This document shows, one piece after another, positions 52,812-62,174 of a stretch of DNA of 64,000 bases (the stretch's first letter is position 1; the number at the start of each line of letters is the position of its first letter). The stretch spans positions 233,601 to 297,600 of the forward strand of contig NC_044919.1 of NCBI RefSeq assembly GCF_003576645.1, in the 5' to 3' direction. The position numbers and the translations under genes were made by a program. The notes beneath the pieces were generated by a model that saw nothing but the letters and a program-made list of their open reading frames with translations, searched no databases and was not told where the DNA came from. The DNA is from Ipomoea triloba. Lineage: Eukaryota > Streptophyta > Magnoliopsida > Solanales > Convolvulaceae.

Positions 52812-54992
52812 GAGTTAATGCCCAAAATGGTCCTCCGACTATGGCCTTTTCTTAATTTAGTGCCTTGACTTTTAATTGCACCCAAAGTGGTCCCCACACT
52901 ATTCAATTTTAAGCCAATTTGGTCTCCGTTAGTTTTGGCGTGAATACGCCGTTAAGTAGAAGGGCAAAACAGACAATTTATATTGTTTGTGGTTTTGACC
53001 TTTGACCGTAAGTATATATGTATATTTTCATCTCGTTTGCGTCTCTTTCCCCTTGTTCGTAGAAACCAACGCCCTCTGTCTCTCGTTTTCATCTCTCGAC
53101 TACAAGAGACCGGCGACTATGGTGCTGCTACGGCGAAGTTCTCGTTCCGGTGGCTTGAAGCATGGGACCTGGAGGAAAGGAGAAGGAGAAAGCTGTATCA
53201 ACTACAAGGTTTTATAATATTTACCTGTATATGTATATGCCAACTTGTTGATTTTCACAATTGTTTCATTGGCATGTAATATATATATATATGTCTGGTT
53301 ATCTGCATATGTTAACCCTTTGAATATTCCTGTTCTTGTAGCTTGAAAACTACCAACGCGGTTGATGTTCTGGATTCTGCGGTTCTCACTCGTCTCATTG
53401 ATATCTTGAAGACATCATCCCCGGATGTGCAGAGAAAAGTTGCTTACATCCTCGAGTTTGTTTCAGTTGTTGAACCATGCACTGAAAAGATAATCTCTAT
53501 TGACATAGAATCCGGTTTAGATGTTGTTTTTAAGCAGGAATCCTTGAAAGGTATAAGATACTTGTGCATGACTTTCGATCATCAGAGAATGCTTTCATCA
53601 TTTCTGTTTCTCAATTTTTCGTGACCTGAAAAACTTCTTGAGAATACAAGTTTTTTGATAGAACTATTAGCTTAATGCATATGAAGTTTATCTCGTCTTC
53701 TGCTTTTATTAGCAGAGGCAGATTTTGATGGCCAGAAACCGGAACTACATGCCCTCGAAATTGAAGAAGCTGGTTATGCTATATCTGCAGCATCTCACCT
53801 TCTAACGAAACTACTGGACTTTGAGCATTTTCGGCATACAATAGACGCATACCACTTCACTAAACTGCTGCGAGGGGTCCTCAAGTCCGACATCCCTCTT
53901 TACCACAAAGATTGGGTCGCTGCATGCCTTGTCAAACTCAGCTCTCTATTCGGCCCGGCTTCGAGAACCCGATCAACATAGAGCTGAGGTGACTCTCTAC
54001 GAGACGATCCCGAGGCTGGTAGACCAGATGAAAACCTCGTTTTCACCCGAGGTACAAGAGGCTGCAGTCGTGGAACTGAACAGGATTATATCCAAAGGAG
54101 TGGTGGACTCCACCCGGGCCGTCTCTGCCGAGGAGGGAATCTTCTCGCTGGTGAAGCTCATAGAGAACGGGACCGAGCGGGCTGTGGACGCGGGGCTAGC
54201 AATTCTGTATAATCTAAGCATGGACAGCGAAAACCACGCGGCTATCATAGCAGCAGGAGCAGTCCCGGTTTTGAGGAGGATCGTGCTCTCACAGAGGTCT
54301 CATTGGACCCGGGCCCTTCGTTTGCTTAGGAATTTACCCAACTGAAAAGCACCAAAAAATCAAAAAAAAAAACATGAATGAAATGCAAATATAGTACAGG
54401 ATATATGTCTGTGTTCAGAAGAGAAACCATTTCAGATTCTTTACACCAAAGATAGTGCTTTACAGGCTGGAGGTTTTACTTGTGTTCTGCTCCAAACTGT
54501 GAATGGAAATGACACATTGACAGGTAAAAAGATGATGATTAATAAATTGGTCTTGTGAAGATTATGAAATAAATTGATACAGCTTTCTCCTTCTCCTTTC
54601 CTTCAGATCAAAGGATGTGGGGTTCCCTAAGAATTTACAAATAAAATCTTAGGCTCTTTGGCCTTCACTGTCATAATGAAGAAACGGTACTCTTTTTGAT
54701 GCTCTGTGTTTTATTTGCTGACTGCCTATTCGCTGGGATCGCCAAGTGTGCAAGCAAGGTGTCGATCCGCAAGGACTCCGTCAAGAAGCAGGCGAAGAAG
54801 CTTTAAACTACATACCAACACTTGAATTACCCTTTTTACCCCTCATTTTAACACCCATTTGACTCTAAATCTAACGGATGACCTTTTTGGCTTGAAATTG
54901 AATAGTCTGGGGACCACTTTGGGTGCAATTAAAAGTCAAGGCACTAAATTAAGAAAAGGCCATAGTCGGAGGACTATTTTGGGCATTAACTC
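52812..54992. mobile_element. Pack-MULE-like element 2 (2181 bp, TIRs, 10-bp TSD)
   Basis: Terminal inverted repeats of about 115-125 bp open GAGTTAATGCCCAAAAT at both ends (52812 onward; 54992 backward). The first 95 bases differ at only a few positions. The element is flanked by a perfect 10-bp direct repeat, GTAGGATGAA, at 52802-52811 and 54993-55002. This is a Mutator-like element without transposase. The interior carries a multi-exon, frameshifted ARM-repeat gene fragment. Its TIR (AAAATGGTCCTCCGACTATGG) resembles that of element 1 (TTTTGGTCCACTGACTATAGG), so the two belong to related families. Confidence 0.9.
53342..54345 (+). pseudogene. Captured ARM-repeat protein gene fragment
   Basis: Two exons separated by a retained intron are recognisable: 53342-53550 (TTNAVDVLDSAVLTRLIDIL ... 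FKQESLK) and 53713-54345 (LHALEIEEAGYAISAASHLL; ETIPRLVDQMKTSFSPEVQE; GLAILYNLSMDSENHAAII; natural end LRLLRNLPN). They match the C-terminal half of a plant ARM-repeat superfamily protein. Between about 53960 and 53995 the reading frame is broken: the segment expected to read GFENPINIE is in another frame and five extra bases (CTGAG) precede the frame encoding VTLYETIPR. The 5' half of the gene is absent. Retained introns point to capture from genomic DNA. Protein function is improbable, though the 3' part stays open for about 130 codons. Confidence 0.78.
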
Positions 54993-55299
54993 GTAGGATG
55001 AAGGTGTCAAGTTTCATGCATCCCTCTTTTAATTTATCTATAGTTTAGTTTATTGACCATCGCACCACTTTTAGTTAGCATGTATTTAAAATAAAATAAT
55101 TAAGGCAAACTCTCCCAAACTCCCAATTATTCATTATATACATATTAGTGGAATATCCATTGAGATATTTTTTTTTTAGAAAAAAGGAGGGAGAGACCCG
55201 AGAACAATTATGATCCACCTTTGTCAGGTGTCATCCTAACTCTTTTCATGTGAGGATGTCTCTAAGTTCTACCGAGAGAATGTTGAATTCAATCCAATA

Positions 55300-55725
55300 T
55301 TTGTTCTTGCAATGAGCAACCTTTGCCAACCGGTTTGCAACTTCATTTTACTCACAAAGGAGTAAAGTTAATAGTGATTTGACAATCTTTATTCAGCCGC
55401 ATGCAGGCTTGCACAATGCTTGCACATGGTCCTATCAGTTCAGGACCATTGGCAAGCTAATCCACTACGCATTGAGAATCACTGAAGACATGAGTTTTTT
55501 TCTTTCCAACAGCCCAAGCCCATCTGAGACCGACATAAAGCGCCCAGAGTTCTCCTTCCGTCGGATAGTACTGCTACGAAGAACACCACCGCATCTAGTG
55601 ACTAAGCTTGGGGAATCCCTTGAGATATTTACGTCTTCCATAAAATACATATTGCCTACACTTAAAGATTTACAATGATTATCAGATTTTCTCCTTAAAT
55701 TGTGGGTCCAACTCCTCCATATCAC
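55300..55725 (-). pseudogene. Decayed LINE/retroelement RNase H fragment
   Basis: Read on the minus strand, broken frames give CGGVLRSS, then LIGPCASIVQACMRLNKDCQ, then NEVANRLAKVAHC. This is the order of the tail of a plant non-LTR retrotransposon RNase H domain (GGVLR ... GP..L...CR ... NxVAxxLAK). Several stops and frameshifts separate the pieces. Confidence 0.5.
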
Positions 55726-57335
55726 CTTATAATCTTCTCTCTTATTTTATCTTCAATCATTCTCATCTATATCCCTAGTACCACATGTCCACGTGTAAGC
55801 CCAGGGATCTGCTAAAATAATTTTTAGGAAGGGCAGTAGCAATATCGGCCGCCGGGTCGTACTTATAATTTAGAGTGATCTACGGCCAATACAGACCCAA
55901 TCCAGCGGAGGAGAACGAGCCACGCTTTACAATCCAACTGCCAACGATGAAAGGGAAAGCATCTCTACACTTACATGCTCATGTGGGCCCCGTTACAGCT
56001 TTTGCTGATGTCGGTGCATTTTTGGCCCATGATTCGACGTGTCTCATCGACAACCATTTCAGCAGCCGCGGGCCCCACCCTGTTTCCTAAGCCAGCTCAT
56101 CCTCACGACCTTTCACATACATGTCCGCCTAACCTTTTTATGTACGCATCGATTCATTAATCTTTATTATTATTTTTATTATTATTGCGTAGCATGATAA
56201 TGCAAGTGAAAATAATAATAATAATTTTTTTTTTCTTTGGGGGAGGACGTGTGTTCATCACGGGAAATCAAGGCCGTTGAATAGTGATAAAGGGTATGGA
56301 GGTACAAAGCGCTCATCACGGTGGAGAGAGAGAGAGAAAGGGACAATGGTCTGACGTGGTGGCCTTTACCGACAGAGTGACGTGTCTACAAGCACATGAG
56401 TTTACCCAGTGACTAGGATAGCCGATGGTTTGCGAAATGTGGGACCCAGTTGACGTGGACTACATGGTGATGTCTTTGATAAGTTTTCCTAGGCGATCTG
56501 ATAGAGATGTTCCAACCATAATTTAGTCTCTTTTTTTCTTTTTTTTTTCCTTAATGGGCCGACAGCCCGAGATTTAATACGATTTACTAATTGTCGGCCT
56601 GATAAAAATTTAGGCTATCTGAGCATTAGTCCACAAGCCCAATACACCCATTTCGGCTAGGCTCAGCTTTCAAGTGCACATAGACCGTAGTCCACACAAC
56701 GGTATAAACGACATATCAATGGTGTTGTGTATAAACGACATATCAATGGTCCAAAAACACATAAAGTATATTATGTTAACTTATAAAATATATTATTCGT
56801 CAGAGTGAGGAAGTGCCTAATGGGTAACTATACAACTTGATTCATTGTTGCAAGGCTACTAGTGAGAAATTGGTAATTAAACTAAGATTTGATCATATCT
56901 TTAGAGAGCATAATAAGGTGACATAGTATATTGTAAGACAATCCGTAGTTGACCAAAGAGGTTTCTCCCCTCATTGCCCTCCCAATTGAAGGCTTAGGAT
57001 GTGTTAGGGGCAACCATTGGAGCAGTTAGGGTGGCTGATCAAATGCTTTGTCGGGCGAGGCAGGGAGGCCTTGGATTAAGAATTCAATCTTTTAAAAGAA
57101 GAAGAGTAATGCAAGCCCAAGAAGAGTAATGCAATCATCCCAATGTAACTGTCATTATTTTTTCCAAAGGCATTTTAATATTAAAGTTATTATAAACCCA
57201 CATTAAATTTTAACCAGAGATTTAAAAATGCATGTAAAAGCAGTAGAGTGGACTAGAGCACATGGCAAACTGCACACTGCATCTATCTTGATGACTTGAT
57301 CCAGCTGAGTTGACACAACAGATACAGCCACAGAC
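55726..57335. other. Intergenic region upstream of the GDSL cluster
   Basis: A G/C-richer patch at about 55840-56110 has open frames without recognisable homology. A 20-bp phrase (ATAAACGACATATCAATGGT) occurs twice at about 56703-56750. A TATAAA at 57191-57196 may serve the first GDSL gene. Confidence 0.45.
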
Positions 57336-58564
57336 ATGACAGTGGCGATGAGTAATACTACGTGGGGATTCCATGTGTTTTTGGCAGTAGTTCTGACGGC
57401 AATGGTGGTCGTTCCTAGATGTAAAGCCACGTGTTCTTTTCCGGCCATCTTTAATTTCGGCGATTCCAACACCGACACCGGAGGTTTCTTCGCGGCTTTC
57501 CCGCCTCTGGTGCCTCCCTATGGCATCACCTACTTCAACAAACCTGTGGGACGGACAACCGACGGCAGAGTCATTGTTGATTTTCTTGGTAACTACATCG
57601 ATCCTCTAACTTTATGTATATATTAATCAATGAATCATACGTTGTTACGTGAGTGTTTGGCAAATAGCTGTTAGCTGATTGAATTAGTGGGTTTGACTAG
57701 TTGATAAGATTAGGTATGGTAGAAAGATGTTTGGTAAATTAACTATTACAACTTGTAAAATTATTTTAAGTGTATAATTCATGTTTTGAGCAATTTTTTT
57801 TTTTTTAAATTTTTTTAGCATTTTGAAACAATAAACTGTTACAGAACAATGATTAACCAAACACTCATATTGACTATTTAATCATATAAAACAGCTAATA
57901 GTGATCAAACAAGCTAAAATTATCTTATAAATTATGTTACCGAATATGGTGTATATGTATGTAACATGTGCAGGCTAGTTTATGTTTTGTCGGAATTGAA
58001 TTTGTTGCTGGATTGATCTGATGCGCATGCAGCACAAGGTTTAGGATTGCCATTCCTGAGCCCATACTTGAAGTCAATTGGATCAGATTACAGACATGGC
58101 GCCAACTTTGCAACAGTGTCTTCAACTGTCATGCTGCCCCATAGTTTCCCGTTTGATAGCGGGGTCAGCCCCTTTTCCCTGGCAATTCAGTTCAACCAAT
58201 TCAAGCAGTTTAAGGTTATGGTTGATGAAGAAGAAGAACATCATTCCTACGACTATGGTACAGTACAACAATAATAACTCCCTGCTTCCTAGTTAATTCC
58301 GAACAATATAATGTGCAGATTATGTTTGTGGCAGGGAATACAAAACTGCCACCCAAAAACATATTTGGAAAAGCACTGTATACATTCTACATTGGCCAAA
58401 ATGACTTCACTCTCAACTTGACATCACTGGGAATAAGTGGAGTCAAGCAGTTTTTACCCGAAGTGGTTGGTCAGATCGTTAAAACCATCAATGTACGTAA
58501 AAACAACACAACTAACCAACGTATTCTGATGCAAAACTTCATTCTGTTTTCATTCCAGCAACAT

Positions 58565-58601
<37 letters not shown>

Positions 58602-59258
58602 ATGTGATTGCCATCATCTGATCTATCAGGATATTTATGCATTGGGGGGCAGAACATTTTTCATCCTGAATCTTGCACCAGTTGGATGCTATCCAGGGTT
58701 TCTGGTGAAGCTTCCTCACAACGCTTCTGACGTAGACCAGTTCGGCTGCCTCAAATCCTACAATAATGCAGTGGTGGACTATAACAACATGTTGAAAGAT
58801 GCGCTGAGACAGACAAGGAAAAATCTTAAGGATGCAAATGTGGTATATGTGGACACTCATACTATCCTCCTGGAGCTCTTCCAGCACCCCACATCCCACG
58901 GTACGTATATTAACACAGACAAAACTCTAGGACTACCTTAAAACTAGGCATGTTTTAATATATGTTGTTGTTTAATTTGTCTGCAGGGTTGAAGTTTGGA
59001 ACAAAAGCTTGCTGCGGGTATGGAGGAGGGGACTATAACTTTAACAAGGAAGTGGTATGTGGAAACACAAAAGTTGTGAATGGACAGAAAGTGAGTGCAG
59101 AAGCTTGTGAGGATCCATACAACTATGTGAGCTGGGATGGATTTCATCTTACAGATGCAGCAAACAAACTCACTGCACACGCCATTTTCAATGGCTCTTA
59201 TTTTGATCCACCATTTTCACTTCACCACTTCTGTGATATCGTCCATCCTATAGGCTAG
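57336..59258 (+). CDS. GDSL esterase/lipase, tandem copy 1 (At4g01130-like)
   Basis: Five exons: 57336-57588, 58033-58257, 58335-58492, 58630-58900 and 58987-59258, giving 392 residues. This is an SGNH hydrolase of the plant GDSL family, secreted to the apoplast; acyl-ester or acetyl-ester substrates are typical but the natural one is unknown. A hydrophobic signal peptide spans about residues 10-31. Block I is FNFGDSNTDTGG with nucleophile Ser44, block III is YIGQNDFT, and block V is WDGFH with Asp353 and His356 completing the triad. PFLSPYLKSIGSDYRHGANF and NLAPVGCYPGFLV place it with At4g01130/ENOD8-like enzymes. A second Met at 57348 is a possible start. Introns carry a MITE-like repeat (57651-57866) and an AT microsatellite (about 58570-58598). 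Confidence 0.93.
57651..57866. mobile_element. MITE-like repeat in GDSL copy 1, intron 1
   Basis: Starts GAGTGTTTGGCAAAT and ends ATTAACCAAACACTC, a short terminal inverted repeat of the widespread plant GAGTGTTTGG type. No target duplication is evident. Confidence 0.5.
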
Positions 59259-59813
59259 CTAGCTAGCTCAAAACAAAATATATATATATAGTTCTTCCAT
59301 TTCTTGTGGATTGTTGATTGATTAATGGAAAAACACATACCAACACATCTTTTAAATTTCATATCAGAACCACCTAATACTAAAGGTCATCATATGCTTT
59401 TGAATTTCTTCATCACCCAATAAAAAGATAATAGAATATTTCATGTATTGCTCGTAGCATGTCACAAAGTAATCGACCGAATATAGATGCAAACTAGAAG
59501 TGTATGTGAACTAGAGGACATGTCATGGTAATATATAGCAGCTAATGGATGGATGATAATATTAGCTATAATTCCAAAAATGATTTGTGGTCTAATGGTT
59601 GATATTATTGTAAGGAAGATTTGAATACAAAGAATAGAGGAAGTAACGTACATTGGATTGATAGCTTAACGAATGTTACGTGAATTATGGAAATATTATA
59701 ATTACATTTATGATATCTACACTATATATTACTCCCAATGTATTACAGATCGATGATATGAACAATAATAATAATAATCATTTTTCATTCTTATTTCTGT
59801 CTAAATCTCTCCC
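59259..59813. other. Spacer between GDSL copies 1 and 2
   Basis: GDSL copy 1 3' flank and copy 2 promoter. An AAT microsatellite lies at about 59763-59778. No other feature. Confidence 0.5.
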
Positions 59814-59821
59814 TATATATA
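59814..59821 (+). promoter_or_regulatory. TATA box almost touching the GDSL copy 2 start codon
   Basis: TATATATA ends 5 bp before the ATG at 59827. The flanking AAATCTCTCCC is shared with GDSL copy 3, where the equivalent TATA box (62087-62095) is 80 bp from its ATG. About 75 bp of leader is missing here. Confidence 0.6.
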
Positions 59822-59826
59822 CAGAC

Positions 59827-61594
59827 ATGAAAGCGGTGACGAGTAATGCGTGGGGATTGTGTGTGTTTTTGGCAATATTCTTGACGGCGACAGTGGTGCC
59901 TGGATGTGAAGCCACGTGTTCTTTTCCGGCCATCTTCAACTTCGGCGATTCCAACACCGACACCGGAGGTTTCTACACAGCTTTCCCAGCTCTGTGGCCT
60001 CCCTATGGCATGACCTACTTCCAGAAACCAACCGGCCGGACAACCGACGGCAGAGTCATTGTTGATTTTCTCGGTAATAATTACTTTCAATAAATTAAAT
60101 ATGCATAGGCAACCATTATTTTAAGGTGTGCCCGTTATAATATTAGTCTGCAAAAAATCATATCACAAAAAAATAAACCAGATTATTTATCATAGGTGAT
60201 CGGCTGAAATCAAGAAGTTAAAAGTTAATTTTACGACTTCAGCTAAAAGTCAAACTTTGTGATTACTTTCAACAACCTAAATCATTTTTGTTCTGATCTG
60301 TTGTTGATGGTTTGACGTGCAGCACAAGGTTTAGGATTGCCATTCTTGAGCCCATACTTGAAGTCAATTGGATCAGATTACAGACATGGCGTCAACTTTG
60401 CATCAGCGGAAGCCACTGCTCGGCTGCCGCATAGTTCCCCGTTTGATTCCTGGATCAGCCCTTTTTCCCTGGCAATTCAGTTCAACCAATTCAAGCACTT
60501 TAAGGTTATAGTTGATGAACATGATTCCTACGACGTTGGTACGTACAATAATAACTCCCTACCTAGCTAATTCCGAAATCCAAACAATATTGTTTTTTCC
60601 TGATTCACATAGAGATTGTGTGTTCTATCAGGGAATACAGAACTGCCACCCAAAAACATATTTGGAAAAGCACTTTATACACTCTACATTGGCCAAAATG
60701 ACTTCACTGCCAACTTGACATCACTGGGTATAAGTGGAGTCAATCAGTTCTTACCTGAAGTGGTTGGTCAGATCCCTAAAACCATCAAGGTTCATTCCAG
60801 CAACATAGTACTATATATGCAATATAATGACACTTTTTAATTTTATCAATGTTACATTGTAGTAGTACAACATAGTACTATTCAATGTGATTACATTCTT
60901 GACTGCCATCATCATCTATGATCTATCTATCAGGATATTTACTCACAAGGGGGCAGAACATTTTTAATTCTGAATCTTGCACCTATTGGATGCTATCCAA
61001 TCTTTCTGGTCGAACCTCTTCCTCACAACGCTTCTGATATAGACCAGTTCGGGTGCCTAATATCGTACAATAATGCAGTAGTGGACTACAACAGCATGTT
61101 GAAAGATACAGTGAGAAAGACGAGACAAAATCTTAAGGATGCAAATGTGATTTATGTGGACACTCATAGTATCCTCTTGGAGCTCTTCCAGCACCCAACA
61201 TCCCACGGTATACTAGCTAATGTTAATAACTAATCATACCCTCTAAACCAATCAGTTAAAAGCCATTTACCAAACAAGGTCAATGTATATATGTTTTAAC
61301 TTTTAATGTTGTTGTTTGTGTAAAGGATTGAAGTATGGGACAAAAACGTGCTGCGGGGAGGGGGGAGGAGACTATAATTATAACAAGAAATTGTTGTGTG
61401 GAATTGCAAAAGTTGTGGATGGAGTGATAGTGAGAGCAGAAGCTTGTGAGGATCCATACAACTACGTGATGTGGGATGGATTACACACCACAGACGCAGC
61501 AAACAAACTCGTTGCACAAGCCATTTTCAGTGGCTCTTATTTTGATCCTCCATTTTCACTTCATCACTTCTGTGATATTCATCCTATAGGCTAG
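59827..61594 (+). CDS. GDSL esterase/lipase, tandem copy 2
   Basis: Five exons: 59827-60073, 60323-60538, 60632-60789, 60934-61207 and 61326-61594, giving 387 residues. The architecture equals copy 1: signal peptide (LCVFLAIFLTATVVPGCEA), FNFGDSNTDTGG, YIGQNDFT, and WDGLHTTDAA with the catalytic Asp and His. Differences include GEGGG where the other copies have GYGGG in the conserved CCG(Y)GGG loop, a one-residue insertion (VEPLPHN), a shorter acidic stretch in exon 2, and a GTAAAG acceptor for exon 5. The coding frame is intact, but the TATA box lies only 5 bp from the ATG, so a standard transcript would miss this start. The next in-frame Met falls after the catalytic Ser. Confidence 0.9.
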
Positions 61595-62086
61595 CTAGCT
61601 GAAAACAATATATATACTCTTGTACTGTATTTATATGGATAAAGAATATTCATCCATCCGCTTTATGTAAAAAAAAAAAAATATTTCCACTCATTAAACT
61701 TGTTAATATTGATTGTTACAAACTCCGAAAAGAGTGGTTGATCGAGTTGCTGAAACATGATCGATTTTCCTACTATAAGATTATTATTTCAATTTTTATA
61801 CACAATTTTCCTCTTGGGTGTAATGTGTGGACTATTGCAATAAACTAGCGGTGTGGACACTACTAGAGGACATGACAATTAATATAACACGGTTCTCTCT
61901 CTATATATATAGATAATCAGGTGAGAACTAACTTTAACTTGCGAACTGCGAACTTGTGAAGATTGCACCACACTTACTACATGATTGCACCGCCCCTGAA
62001 TATGTTTGGAAACCGTAGCAATGCAATCATGTAGTAGTTGATTCACAAGTTCCCAGTTTATAAGGGTGATTAGAAAAATCTCTCCC
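61595..62086. other. Spacer between GDSL copies 2 and 3
   Basis: Copy 2 3' flank, then a hairpin element (61917-62075, listed separately) running up to the copy 3 TATA box. Confidence 0.5.
61917..62075. mobile_element. MITE-like inverted-repeat element upstream of GDSL copy 3
   Basis: Contains a perfect 15-nt inverted pair TACTACATGATTGCA (61975-61989) and its complement (62022-62036), plus a second pair AACTTGTGAA (61951-61960) and TTCACAAGTT (62042-62051). The whole could fold into a hairpin of about 45 bp. The outer phrase GGTGAGAAC is common in plant MITEs. Exact ends and a target duplication are not clear. Confidence 0.5.
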
Positions 62087-62095
62087 TATATATAA
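62087..62095 (+). promoter_or_regulatory. TATA box of GDSL copy 3
   Basis: TATATATAA, 80 bp upstream of the preferred ATG at 62175, preceded by the AAATCTCTCCC also found in copy 2. Confidence 0.55.
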
Positions 62096-62174
62096 GTACG
62101 TACTATACTATATGGAGTCTATATCTGTTGATCGAGCTGAGCTAACACGTACTACCGATACTGTACACACAGAC

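Noticed and set aside
55875..56160. Overlapping plus-strand frames of 61-71 codons in a G/C-richer patch
   Set aside because: No recognisable domain, and no splice sites tying them to other exons.
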